Shown piece by piece: positions 33,515 to 46,589 of a stretch of DNA of 64,000 nt (position 1 is its first letter; each line of letters begins with the position of its first letter). Made by a program: the position numbers and the translations under genes. Origin of the DNA: Euptelea pleiosperma (Eukaryota > Streptophyta > Magnoliopsida > Ranunculales > Eupteleaceae); NCBI GenBank assembly GCA_035048495.1, contig CM068546.1, forward strand, positions 18,792,435-18,856,434, in the 5' to 3' direction. Under the pieces are notes generated by a model that was not told the origin of the DNA, did not search any database, and saw only the letters and a list, made by a program, of their open reading frames with translations.

Positions 33515-35925
33515 GAATTCCTAACATCTCTCTTGTGTCGTCCGATTCAACCCATCATCATAGTGTGCCACCATCACCTCCGTGCATTGTAGCCGCCACC
33601 ACGAGGCCGTTATGACACACTCAATCACAACAACATCGCCAGAGTTCCTAGCCTCCGCCACCACCACATGTCCTCGTTGTCGCCAAACTTCACTCGTCAT
33701 TGTATGGTGAGCCTGCTAACCCCTCTTCCCTTCAAATTGTGCCTTCCATCTTTGATTTTTGAGTTGGGTTTCTTAAACCCTAAGTCTTTGTGTTTAGAGG
33801 TTGAAGACAACCTTTCCCCTTCTCTTCAATTCGGCCCCAACTTGTTATATGTGTGCACTTACTTAAGCCCAAGCTAAATTATTTCTTACCCACACCCTTA
33901 AGTTAGGCCCAAACCCTGTACTTAAATCCATAACCTAAGAATTATGCCATTAACCAAGAAATGTACCCAAATCTTGACTCGACCCATGATCTGTGGGTTG
34001 ACCCGACCCATTATCTGGTCTATGACCCAATCAAGTGGTCTACGATTCAACCCGACTCGTACACCCAACCCGATTTCCTTTATCCTTGCAACCAAACACC
34101 GTTACTATAATATGTCCTATTCCCATTCTACCCTTCCCTGCATCCAAACATGTACTATTCTATTTTGTCATATATCCAGAACTAAACACCCATTTACCCT
34201 AAACTAGTCTATCCTCACCCCGGTCCCAAACAATCCTAGCCGAGCTTTTTTATTTAGCAAAAAAAATAAACAAAGAATAAAAAAAGAGAAAAAAATGAGT
34301 ACCCAGAGTGGACATTCTGATGGCTGATATTCGTTCAAAAGTGCTTATTTTAAGCAATTATCCTTCTAGCGTTATCACACTCTCTTACGTAAAATTATTT
34401 TTTCTATCAATATTTCTACATAAGAGTTTCTCTCATTGCGTAGAACACACTTTTCTGGTTACAATCGTATATTCGCATTTATTCATACGAATTTATTTTA
34501 CCCACATGCGAAGTCATTTTGTAGAACTCTCATTACACGACTTTTCTATCACAGGAGCACTAATCAGGCAATTTTGATGGACTGCAGGCCCACAACTGAC
34601 TGTCAGAGCCTTTTATCAAAGCACAGAGAGCCAGTGGACCTAGACAAGAAGATATATGCCAAAGACGAGAATAGTGGGAGGATCAAAAGAGTCGAGAGAT
34701 GACCAAGAGAAAAGGAGAGACAAGCCCTCAAAGAGGAGACTAAGGAGATTAAAGCTTATCAACTAGCACGAGATGAGGACTTGCTCAATTGGTCAAGCGT
34801 GCAGAAGACCAAGTTAAAGACAAGGGTTTAAGACCCTCTGCTAGCATTTTCTCTTTAAATTTTGTAATATTTTCTCTCTCCTCTTCAGATCCTCATTCTC
34901 TCTCTACTCATAAAACTAAATCATCAAATCCTGGCTCCTTCCTCAGTCACTCAATCCTACGGCCAACCTTGGCCCATCACTATTGTCCGATCATCGCCAT
35001 CCTAGTCTACCGTCTGATCGCAAGAAGATCGTTCCTCCAATCATCCATCTCTCGATCTTAGAATCTGGCGGCATCTTTCTCACCAATTTAGATCTTACGG
35101 CCACGGTCTGTAGTGTTGGCCAATGTGGTCACGATTATTACAAAGATGGACGGCCCACATTCCACAAGGAGGGATATTTTACAATTGTGAAAATCAAGGA
35201 AAGACTTTCAAACGGGTGTTTTACTTTCTAAAAATGTTTTTGTTAAAGAAGATTCCTTATTTCTAAAAATATTCAAGAGAGTTTTAGAAAACATGGCAAA
35301 CTTTTGAGAAAGAATATTATGGGTGGGGAGATTTTTAGAAAGATTGACTTTTATGGCTATAGATTTTTAAACATTTTGTGGGAAGAAATTTTGGAAAGAA
35401 TGAACAAGGAAAGATTGTTTTCATTGAAAATAAAATTTATTCCCTAAGGAAGAGGGATGTGGCGGACCGTTAGGGGATTGGGAGAAGATTTTTTGCATGG
35501 ATTGGGGCCCACATCTATAAACGGTTTTCAAAGAATAGAAAAGGATGGGCGTTACCAAGAAAGGAGAGGGCTGCCCATATTAATAGGGAGGAAACCCTAC
35601 CTCTCTTGCTTCTTCTTCCCATTTTTTCACCAAGCCGTTAACTCCTTGACCCAACTCTCCTCTTGCCGTTTTCAAAACCCTACCATTCATAACCCTAGCC
35701 GCCCCTCTAACTCTCTCCCACGCCCCATGCTTATTCCCCCATCTCTTTCCCACGGTTCTAATCTCCCTTTACCGCCCCTCTCCATTGCAAAACGAGCTGT
35801 AGCCCCTCTCCAATATCAAGCCGTCAACCACCTCATCTCTCTTCCTTGATGTTTCAACTCCAAAACCGTCCTCCCTTCTTCACCGTCTTGAGCTCCATCA
35901 CAAAGAAAGGAACCAGAAAAAAAAA

Positions 35926-37193
35926 GAGTGATGATCACATGGGCCCCGCGGGCTCCATATCAACACGTCCACGGTGCCCATTGTTGGCAACTTTTGATTA
36001 GTTGCCAACTCACCTCGGGTTGCGCGGTATCTTGAACTTTTAATTCTAAAATTGAAGATTTTAACAATTTAAAATCAGACTTTTTAGTATTGGGCTATTA
36101 TTTAGTATTACCAAAAAATAACTTACTAAATCTAATTTACTTCTCCTTTCTTCTCTCCTCATTCCCTCATTGTCTTCTTCTTTATTCTCTGCACCTATCT
36201 TCCATACCATCTTGTTCTTTCTTTTTTCTACTGCCCGTGGGACACGCTCGCTCACGCCTGCAATGGAAGGATCTATTATTTTTTTTTCATATATTTCAAC
36301 TCTTATGGTTGTTTGGATAGCCATTTTTGGGCTGTGCAAAACAGTTTTATGTACCCATAACTGGTCTTGCAATGGCCAACATTCCAACTTCAATTGTCTT
36401 GCTTCGAGCATGTCACCTTAACATTTAGCTTAAGCCAAAAGCATGCCAATGCAAACCTACTGCCTTGGCACACCACATAGACGACTTGGAAACACCGTTT
36501 AGTCAAACAACACCATTTCTTTTTTGACATATATATCATCAGAACTCATATACATATGAACAACAAGTTTTTTTCTCGGAATTGAATTGATCCAAAATAA
36601 CTCTAGTTTCAGCCTAGTCTTTATTGTTTCAGTGGTTATATTTCCATTTTGAGATTTTCAAAAGAGACAGTTATATGGGGCAGTGAAGGATGCAAATGTG
36701 AGAAATCAAGCAATAGATATAGGGACCAAGGTTTAAAAGGGACTGTTTGAAAGATTTGAAGAATAAACCCCACTGAGAAAAACGAAGTTGAGAAACTGGC
36801 CGCTGGCGTCCGAGAGAGCTTGCACTTCACCAATCTAGATGATTTCTCTATTTTGGGTTTTTGAGAGAGAGGGAGGGCAGAGAAATATTATAAAATCCGG
36901 TGATGGCGAGGTGCTAGAGCCCGGAAGGTGTGGGAGTGGGAGAGATGAAAGAAAAAGAAGGAAGAAGCCCGTGGGAAAGATGAAAGAAACAAAGAAGAAA
37001 GTTTTCTATCTTTTTGGCAAGTTAATCTTTTATGAAATAAAAAAAACTAATTTTAAATTGTTAAAATCTTCAATTTTAGAATTAAAAGTTTAATCTACCG
37101 CGCAGCCCGAGGTGAGTTGGCAACTAATCAAAAGTTGCCAACAATGGGCACCGTGGACGCGTTGATGGAGCCTGGCCCATGTGATCATCACTC
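35926..37193. mobile_element. Mutator-like element with about 153-bp inverted repeats
   Basis: Arms 35926-36078 and 37041-37193 are near-identical inverted repeats. Both start GAGTGATGATCACATGGGCC and run through GTTGGCAACTTTTGATTAG to TTAACAATTTAAAAT. The flanks are A9 (35917-35925) and A11 (37194-37204), fitting a 9-11 bp Mutator duplication of an A-rich target, although a homopolymer flank is weak proof. The 0.96-kb interior has small open frames (36090-36320, 36839-37093) without recognisable transposase. Confidence 0.85.
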
Positions 37194-37336
37194 AAAAAAA
37201 AAAAGGGGAGAAGAGGAGAGAAAAGAAGGAGACGGCACTCACCTTGCTGCCATCACCGTCGGCGACCACCTTGCTGCCCTCCTCCATCTCCTTCACCGCC
37301 AACTACCAACGCCTCCACCTGCACTAGCAGCAACCA

Positions 37337-37360
37337 CCCCCCCCCCCCCCCCCCCCCCCC
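37337..37360 (+). repeat. Poly(C) tract of 24
   Basis: An uninterrupted C24 run inside copy A. The minus strand is G24. It could form G-quadruplex or i-motif structures, and could also be an assembly artefact. Confidence 0.95.
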
Positions 37361-38351
37361 TTCTTCTGTATTCAACGCTGTTGTCACGGCCTGCAAGTGC
37401 AGGCCGTTAAATCCTCTACCACCGCAGGATGTTGAGGGCTGCCAGACCGCCTCCTCGCCTTGCTGGAAGCACCACAAACCAGCAAGCCTTTCGCACCTCA
37501 TCTCCTAGTCGCCTCTCTCTTCATCTTCACCGAAACAAACAAAAAAAAAAAAAAAAAAGAAAGAAGGAAAAGAGAAGAAGAAGAGGGGAAGAGGAGAGGA
37601 GGTCGTCTCCTCCTTTGTGGACTAGTTCACTACCAGTCCATCGTCTTGCTGCCCTCCATCTCCAAATCGTTACTGCCATGGAATGCATTGCCTTCCACGC
37701 CTTCATCTTTTCCTTGGATGGTCGAACCTGCACTTAGGCAAGCCATTAGAACCACCGATGGCACCACCATTTTTTGCCAACAGCCAGCAACACCCACCAC
37801 TTCCATGCACACAATCCATCCCACGGTCCAGGTTTCATCATCCTATCGATCATTTCTCTAACCTTCCATGCTTTTCTTTCTTGTTCATTTTCAATCTTTT
37901 GGGCTAGTTTCATTTAATTAGAAGTTTAATTTCATTATTTTTGTTTGTTTGAAATTTTAAGTTTGGTTGTAACAGAATCAATTGATTTCAATCAATGGAG
38001 AGAAGTTTTAGTCAATAACTTTAAATCTATCTTATTAAATTTTGCTTATTGTGTTATTCTTATTTTCTCTTTCCTCATTTTAGCAGTTAATGATTCTCTC
38101 TAGAATAAAAAAAAAAAGATTTTATGTTTTAATCCACATCACCATTCTCACCTCTCCAAGCTTTTCTGAGAAAAATCCATCATTTTACGTCCTTGAGTCA
38201 CGAGAACTAACCCCGAGTGCGGATCGATATCCGACACTTCCCACTGTGCGAGAATTACTATTTTTGCAGGAATTAAATCGGATTAATTACAAATGTGTTG
38301 ATTCTAGGGTTTCCGAATCCAACGACGCAGAAAAACCTTACTTTCAAAGGC

Positions 38352-39249
38352 ATACGTACACCCCAAGATCAATTGCTTGCTAAAGTGGATGCCTTAACAC
38401 ATGAAATAGAACAAATGCAACCCCATTCATGGCAGATCTAATATAGCACGAAAGAGCAGAAGCTCGACAATAAAGAGCTCATGATGTAGCCAACAATGAT
38501 AAGGTTGCCAAAGATCATGAATATGGAAGAGAAATCAATCTTGAGGAAGTGATAGATGAAGTTGGTCAAGCTCATCAGCATCGACATCCTCCTAATCAGA
38601 ATGATCATCCTCTGTTTGGAGACTTTCAAAATCCCTTTGCAAGAGCACCATCATTTTTTGAGGTTCACAATGAAGGACAAGGTCAAAGCAAACAGAATCA
38701 TCCTAGTAGGAACAATGTTGATATGTAGGATGGAGGAGACCTAGGGGTTTGTATTGACATCACTGATTTTTGCGAAAAGCTCAACCCCGATGCATTCCAC
38801 GACTAGTTGATGAGTATGGTTGACTATTTCAATTGGTACCACGTGTCCGAAGAGCATCGAGTGCGGTTAGCCAAAACCAAACTCAAAGGACCGACTAGAA
38901 TTTGGTGGCACAATGTGAAATAATGATTTCATAGAAGCAAAAAACCTCTTATAGACTCACGGGAAGAGATGAAAGAGAAGCTAAAAGGGGCATTTTCTAC
39001 TTGTTAACTGTCAACAAACCTTATTCGAGAAGTTATTCCATCTTTGTCAAGGTACCAAGACAGTCGATGAATACATTGATGAGTTTTAATTATGAGCTTT
39101 CTAGGAATAGATTGGTCGAAACCGATGAATAGATGACAGTTAGATACATAGTAAGATTGATGCAACAGAGTCAACAGGAAATGGTAGCCATATATATTTG
39201 GAATCTAGAGGAAGCTTATCAGATTGCTCTCAAATTTGATGAATAGTAT
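38352..39249 (+). pseudogene. Gypsy-type gag fragment, unit 1
   Basis: From about 38750 the frame reads DITDFCEKLNPDAFHD, WYHVSEEHRVRLAKTKLKG and RIWWHN, then a REEMKEKLKG stretch. This is the retrotransposon gag core (PF03732-type: Y-W...E..R...A..KL.G.A..WW). Stops occur at several points. The gag continues after copy B at 52683 (CAAGCAGATCA). The empty target for copy C (GTTAG) is intact here at 38866-38870. Confidence 0.75.
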
Positions 39250-41188
39250 TGATATTCGCTTAAAAGTAATTATTTTAAGCCATTAACTTATTAGCATTAT
39301 CGCACTCTCCTATGTAAAACTTCTCGATCTATCCACTTTTCTACGTAAGAGTATCTTTCATTGGGTAAAATATATTTTTCTGGACGAAATGGTATATTTG
39401 CATGCATTAAACACTTTTCTAGAAGTCTAGATATGAAGCCGTTTTGATCAAACCTTATTACGCGATTTTCTCTCGCAGGAAACTCGATCAGGCGATTCTC
39501 GAGACTTGCGGGCCCACGATCAACCATAAAAGCCTAATATCAAAGCTTAAAGAGCCAACATGCTATGACTAGAAGATGTAGGCCAAGTATAGGTCAAGTC
39601 AGAGGATCGTAGAGCCAGACCAAGAACCGAGAAAGAGGCAAAGCTGAAGACTAAGAGACGGACCAAAGTGATTCAAAGCCTCACCAAATGACACAAAATG
39701 GCAACTTACGTGATTGGTGAAGCCTACTGAAGACTATACTGAAGATCAGGGTTCAAGACCCTCCACCAACTTTTTCTCTTTCCTCTCTCCTAATTCTATC
39801 TCATATCTCTCTATCTCTTTAAACCCTAACATCTAACCCTTAGATCATCTCATCCTACCATTAAATCCTCAGATCAACCGTTTAATCCCCATCTCCATGA
39901 TTAAATTGCCCATATCTCACCATCCGATCATCCATCTATCCAGTAGATCATCATATCCCACCATCCGATCCTCAGCTCGATCATCCTAACCCCCCGATCT
40001 CCATCATCTAACCTCCGATCTCCTCTCATCTAGCTCTATTCCGTCTCCCATATCATTTCCACTAGTTTCATCCTCCATCGGACCGTTAGATCATCCATCG
40101 GACCATTGAATCTCTCCAGATTTGACAGTTCGCCAATCTCGGGCCCGACACAGTCATCACATCTCTATCTTCACTCATCCAATATTGACCCAAGGCCCAC
40201 AAAGCCTATGGCCAAGTGGCCCATAAGCCTTCAAAACCCTTGGCCCATGGCCTTCACTAAGACTAACGGCTCATTACCTTTCATTCCTCCTTAAAACCCA
40301 CTAACCTCAACCTCAACCCACGGCCCATAGCCCACCAACCTAACTAACCCAAAAGAGAAGAGAAAGAATAAAAAGAATAAAAAAAAGGGAAAATAATAAA
40401 AAAATAATAATTAGAGAATCCCACGGTTTCTAAAAGCGTGAAACTCTCTCTCCTCACTCACGACTCATTCCCTCTCCCCAACAACTTTCTTTCCTTCTTT
40501 CACTCCCCCGCGTTCTCCCACGTTAAGAACTCTCTATTCCCCCTCTCCCTCAAAGAATCTCCATCTCTCCTAGCTCTTACGAGGGCTCTCTTGGGGGCAC
40601 AACCGGTGGCTCCCATTGGAGACACCACACTACCCAAGGCTCATCTCCATCATCTCCTTCGTTGCAGGCAACTACCGCACGCAAGTATAGCTACTCCATC
40701 ACCGATCAGACCACCATCTCCTTGTTTAAGCTGGCCAAAAGCTCCACCGGACCGTGCACAAACAACCAGTCACCGTTTCTATCCACCCTTTCGTCCACCA
40801 CGGTTTGCAAGAGCACTTGCAGCACCAACGGATTACACTAGCAGCCCTCCAGACCACGGTCCAGCAAGCCCCACCGGTGATCTCCTTTGGAGATTTTCCA
40901 CATCCTCCTCTGGTTGCTCCTCTCTCTCACACACTGCCCCTTCTCCATCTCATCACCCCCACGATGCTAGCTGCCATCTTCATCGACCTGCTAGTGCACT
41001 TCTTGCACTCCAACAGTCCTCCATTACCGAAGTTGCAGGTCTGCAACTCCGATCGGATTCCACGATGTGGCCAACAAAACCACCGCCAACACCCTGTTGC
41101 TCCACCCTACTTCTGCAACCTTCCGAAATGCCTAATCTTTGGCTTGTTGTCCGCCATTACCTGGGAAAGATCTCCTCCACTTGCTCCT

Positions 41189-44068
41189 TGAAAGTAGGAT
41201 TTTTTCGCGTTGTTGATTACGGAAACCCTAACTTCAACACATTTTTAATTATCCGAGACTTATAACCTGTAGAATGAGCAATTTTGCACAGTGGCTTGTG
41301 TCGGATGTCGATCCGCACTCGGGATTAGTTCATGCAAATCAAGGACATAAAATGACGGGTTTTTCTCAAAAATTGCTAAAAAGAAAAGATGGAATGGTGA
41401 GAATGATGATCACGGGATTAAAATATGATTGATTTTATAAATTTTCAGAGAGAGAATTAAGAAACTCAACACATTTTTATTGAAAATTATAAGAATTACA
41501 TTACTTTTGAAGGAAAATCTATCTAAATAACTTGAAGCAACTTACGCTAGAAAGCAATAAAAACTAGAGAGAGAAATGAGAAAAAGTAGAGAGAGAAAGA
41601 TCAAAGAAGGCTATCCTAGAGAGAGAAACTATGGGGGAGAGAGAAAGTGATGCTAGAAAGGTCTAGAGAGAGAAAATACATAGAGAAGAGAGAACTAGAT
41701 AGAGAAAGCTAGAGAGAGAAAGTTTTTTTTTTTTTTACCTTTGAAACTTACCGGAGATTGGCCAATGGTTGGTAGAATGGAAAGGTTGGCCATGAGAAGG
41801 GGGGTTTGACCAAGTCTTGGTGTAGAATGGAGGAGTAAATCGTTTTGAGATTGCTGGTGGTGCGATTATGACTCCAAGGAGGATGAAGACGTTGCTGTTA
41901 GAGGGACTTGCAGGCGGTTTGGTAAGTGGAGAAGTGATGCAGCAGTGAATGGTGGTGTTGGAGATCTGGATCGTGAACGGCTGGTGGTGAGAATAGAGGC
42001 AGCAAGGACTCCTCCACGTTGGTGTGCACGGCCTGCATCAAAGGATGTTGCAGGCGTTGGTTGATTTGCAAGGGGCAGCAGATTGTAAGTTGCTGGTACT
42101 GCAACACGTTAAAATGTGATGGCGGAGGGGCAGAAACGGTGGAGGCGTAGGTGGCTGTGCTAGCGGCTGGTTGTGGCTGCAGGTGGCAGAGCAAGGAGAA
42201 GAAGAAGGGGCGGTGCTGCTTTCCTCTTCTCCTCTCTTGTCCTTCTCTTCTTCTTCTTCTTTTCTATTTCTTTCTTTTTCTCTTTTTTTTTTCTATCGGT
42301 GATGGGCAGAGAGAGGGGCCAAGATTGGAGAGTGAGAGAAGAGAGGGCTCCACCACCGATTTTAATGGTGCCTGCCGGAGTTGCAGGTCCAGCAGTGGTA
42401 TAGTTACAGTAGGAGATCTTCTCCTTTTTCTCTTACAGAGTTGTGGATCTGCGATGAAGAGCGTGGGGGTCCTGCACATGCTGTTGGCTTTCTCTTGGGC
42501 AGCAACGATCTGAAGAGTTGTATCGGAGTTGCAGGTCCGACGAGGAGAGGCGCAACTGGCTGGTAAAGAAGATAATGAACGCCTTGCTTTCACGGCTTGA
42601 GGGGTTGCTGGGCGTGAGACTAGCAAGTCGGACAGGAATGATGATGTAGTTGTAGATCTTGAAGGAGATGGAGAGGTGGGGGTGGGGGTGGCTGACGGTG
42701 TGATGAAGGCAGCTGAGGTGGAGGTGCACCAGTCGGTGCTGGCTTGTGAGAGAGGAGACTGTCTTCAATGGGGGGAGCAGTAATGGTTGTTGTTGGTTGA
42801 ACGTGGAGAAGAGACCTCAAACGTGGATGGACGTGGGGCAGTAGAGATCATGCGAAGAGAGGGGAGAGAGAGAGGCGGTCATGGAAGAGATGGTGGCTAG
42901 GTTTCCTTGTGGGATGGAGAGAAGGAAAGAGAGAGAGAGAGTGAGAGTGAGCATTCTCTCTTCAAGAGAGTATTTATATACTCTCCTTTAGGGTTCGGTC
43001 CTTTTCTCTTGAGCTGGACCTCCAGCCACTTAATTCATGTGGACCCCAACCTTTTCAACCCTTGATATAGCAAAGAAAATGCTATTTAGCAATTTTCAGT
43101 CTTATTCACCTTGCCCTTTAGTCACACACGTGGCATTCCCTTGGCCCGGCCGTTAGCCCAACCTCGTGGTCCAATGCTATGAAGTGATGGTCAACTCTCC
43201 GTGCATCTTTAGGTTTCGACTTTTATATGTTGCATTGTGTTACCTTGCAACTGATCCATTGCGATCACACCCTGTAGCTTTGGACCAAACTTGTGGGACC
43301 CATGTCTTGGTCTCACATTTTGTTTTCTTTGTGATCCACCATCATTGAATGATCATATATTGCTTGGCTATTTTGAACTTTGTTGGTCATCATGTGGACC
43401 CATCGTTTATGGCCCATCACATGACGTCCTTTCTCAACTTGTGTCCAGGTCTTCCTTCAATGTCAGGCAAGAACTCTTCTCCATTATGGGCTGCAACTTT
43501 CTACACCATCGTGGAAGATCGTGCATGCCATGTGGCTATCTTCAGATTTCTCCGATCATGATTTAATGAGGTTCAATAGTCTTCTACCTTGGCCGCGCTT
43601 CAGCTTCGCCACTCCACTGTGTTGGTCCCCTCTTCTCCCGTAGGGTTTGCTGATCTTTAATCATGATTTTTATGGTTGATCACGGATTTTAGATTCCTCA
43701 GATCAGCTTTAATCTCCGGCTCTACTCCCCCTCGACCTTCATCTTTTAGTCTAAGTCCATTGGCTCTTTATATTTTGATCGTAGGTGCCGTAGGTTGATT
43801 GTGGGCTCACAATTCCTAAATTCTCCAATTGGGTTTCCTGCGGCAAAAGAAGCTCGTAATGAGATTTAATCAGAACGGTTTTATATCTATACTTCCGAAA
43901 ATATGTTTAATGCATGCAAATATACCATTTCGTCCAGAAAAGTGCGTTCTACGCAGCAGAAGAAACTCTTACATAAAAAAGTGGATAATTAGAGCAGTTT
44001 TACATAGGAGAGTGTGAGAACGCTTAGAAGATAATAGTGGAAAATACGCACTTTTAAGCGAATATCAC
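41189..44068. mobile_element. TG...CA family copy D, nested in copy B
   Basis: 2880 bp, starting TGAAAGTAGGATTTTTTCG and ending AAGCGAATATCA. Flanked by a perfect CTCCT duplication (41184-41188 and 44069-44073). It is inverted relative to copy B. GTCGATCCGCACTCGGG lies near the left end (about 41317), followed by AGAGAGAGAAA-rich DNA (41560-41730). No coding domain is recognised; short open frames in both directions look like composition artefacts. Confidence 0.88.
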
Positions 44069-44416
44069 TCCTTCAAAAATCGTGCACCACCGCCAGCAAT
44101 TCCGGCAAGCTCCTTGGAGGGAGAGGAAAACAGCACAGTTGATTGGCATTTCAGACTTGCTCCTCCTTCCTCCATCTTCTCCAGCCACCTTCTCCGTTTT
44201 CCTCTCATTCTCTACGATCACCTGCTTCGCCATGGTTTGGTTGGTGCACATTTGCATTGACAACACCTTCACTTCTTCTTCTTGGTCTTCTTTCACACCC
44301 TGCATCTCTAGAACGTCTTGCAGCCCTCTTCAACAAGTTGCAAAACCTGCAACTCCCAATGATGCTGGTTCTCATCCACTTGAAGCATCTCTGATCACCA
44401 TCCTTCTACTTTCACC

Positions 44417-46563
44417 TGTCATACCCCGCAACTCGTACACTAGAATATCTCTATCTGTGCATGAATCCCAGGGCACAATTAGGGAACTAATCACAATTCA
44501 TCGTGAGAATCAAGAATAATCTCATAAATGTCAGATCAATATAAAAGTCAACTCAATGAAATATTATCTGAAATATAAATATAATGGGTCCAACTAAACC
44601 AAAGGCGAAATAATAAAACTGGTTATAAACAATAACCCAAAACAATCCAATAAAAACAACTAGTGAACCTCCCATGAGGCCACTGCAATAATAACTAAAC
44701 TACCAAACCCCAACTCCTAGCTATTGCTACTAGGCTGATCTAGGTCCTCATTAGATCTATCGATTACTTTCTATAAAAAGATATCATATACAAGGGTGAG
44801 TCCAGCAGACTCGCAAGCTAAACACTCATTAACTACGTGCATGTAACATATTATTGTGTGTGCACAACGTCAATCAACCTAGTAGTCACAGTTGCAGCAA
44901 TGTCTCTGAACATTCTATAGTCATAACCTGTAAGTGTTCATACGTTCGTCTCATTCAGTAGTCAACTAATCATGCGTACAGTATGAGAAAATATATTCAT
45001 CTTAATTCATAATGCATTACTAATGTATTATTGTTAATTAATTCGATGTCTCGAATGGTCTGGCCAATAAATCCAACGTACGGATAGTCACTTGATCAAT
45101 GATGATTAAGAGCCTTACACCTAAGGGCTTCTCCTTGTTCCCTGCTTGCTTAAAGTTTAGGGTCGAACACAACCACCCAAGGACCTATCCGAGGTGCTCA
45201 TACACAACCAACAACTCAGATAAACCCTAGAATATAGGTGTGCTTAACCTAATTCATATATCATACCTTCCATGATAAATAATGCAATAACAACCAAATA
45301 GTCATGCATAATACTGATCCATATAATTTACGGTTAATTTAACCAATAATCATATTCAATCCTAAGCATCATAGATCACAATACATCAAGAAATATGGTA
45401 GGGCGGGTTATCTAATGTTTACACGCAAATTAAAGCAAGTATGCACAACAATCATAATGAACACAACCAATATGGATCTCTACAAGCGGTACATGGCCCT
45501 GCTAACCAGGGCGGTCGACCCCTCAGAGGGTCAAGACAAGGTCAGCAAATTATCCACGTTCAGGTTACCTGACCGGTCGACCCCTTAAATGTGCGGTCGA
45601 CCGCACGGAGAGGCAGAACCTCAATTCTGGTCTATCCGGTCAACCCCCTATTTGTGCGGTTGACCCAATCTCGCATACTAGAATTCCTATGAAAATCAGC
45701 AACTTCAAAAATTCACCAGTAATTCTACCGGCGTCAGAAAAATACGATTCCAAAAGCGTTGGAACCCAGACGAACACTATTTTTAATGAAAAATATTAAG
45801 AAAAAATATTAAAATTAAATATATTTATTTTAAATTATTTCGAAGCTCAATACAAGGGAGAAAACTATATTTTTCAAGGATAAAACGTCGGAATGGTTGC
45901 AAAACCCTAACACATGTTTCTAATCTCATCAAGATAGCAAGATATTATCATGAATACAATATACCATGAAGATACATTGAATTGATCTAACGCACAACAT
46001 ATCGCATAAGAGAAGCATATTACAATCAATCCATAACATGCCACAAAAGATAAATCAAGAGATCATATTAAAGGTAAATAAATCCTAAGCATGGTTTATA
46101 ATCACGAAAATAAATATTTAATAATAAAAACAAACAAACAAACAAATAAAAGGTAGCTAATGGTGGCTCACTTGCTTGTATTCGCTAATCCGAGTAATGG
46201 TAGAGATTCGTCCACAACCGGAGGGTTTTACCAAACCCTTAGCTTCAAAGAGTGAATGGGAGAAGAGGAGATAATATAATTTAGGTTTAGGATTTGTGAA
46301 AAGTGATTTTCGTCACTTTCACTTAGGCTTATAAAGGAATGGGTAAAAACTCTAATTTAGGTCTGCTAATGGGCTAAAAATAGCACCATGGGTATCCACT
46401 GGGTTCCAAATTAAACAATAAAAAGCCTAAAAAGTTAATAAAATAGCTCCGGAAGCCCACCCAACAAACATGGCTCTAAACCAACAATAAATAGGCATTA
46501 ATATTAAATACAAATAATTAAATATTAATTAGTAATTTATACAAATAAAAGCAATGTATTACA
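44417..46563 (-). repeat. Full 3' LTR of the chromovirus
   Basis: 2147 bp from TGTCATACCCC (plus-strand view) to AATGTATTACA. It contains GGTCGACC-type palindromes at 45505-45665. Only 45834-46563 has a counterpart in the other LTR. Confidence 0.85.
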
Positions 46564-46582
46564 ATCTACCCCCCTAAAAAGG
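46564..46582 (-). promoter_or_regulatory. Chromovirus polypurine tract
   Basis: On the minus strand, TTTTTAGGGGGGTAGAT immediately precedes the 3' LTR start TGTAATACATT. Confidence 0.8.
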
Positions 46583-46589
46583 AATTTCG

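Larger units (their letters stand above)
34325..38346. mobile_element. TG...CA family copy A (solo-LTR-like)
   Basis: Starts TGATATTCG and ends CTTACTTTCA. Flanked by ATGGC (34320-34324) and AAGGC (38347-38351). The empty site ATGGC is intact in unit 2 at 54901-54905, so the borders are certain. Length is 4022 bp, about 2.74 kb without the Mutator-like element at 35926. No protein domain seen. Shared family marks: the terminal TTCGCTTAAAAG-type block, a tRNA-like stretch (34776-34845) and GAGTGCGGATCGATATCC near the other end (38215). Confidence 0.85.

Noticed and set aside
36090..37093. Transposase inside the Mutator-like element
   Set aside because: The open frames are short and low in complexity, without MULE or zinc-finger motifs.
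40438..41265. 275-codon open frame rich in Pro, Ser and His
   Set aside because: It lies inside noncoding copy B, has low-complexity composition from CT-rich DNA, matches no family, and its end runs across the border with copy D at 41189.
42151..42820. Several overlapping open frames on both strands (up to 120 codons)
   Set aside because: Purine/pyrimidine-skewed DNA inside copy D leaves few stops in all frames. No domain, no codon signal and no conservation in the other copies.
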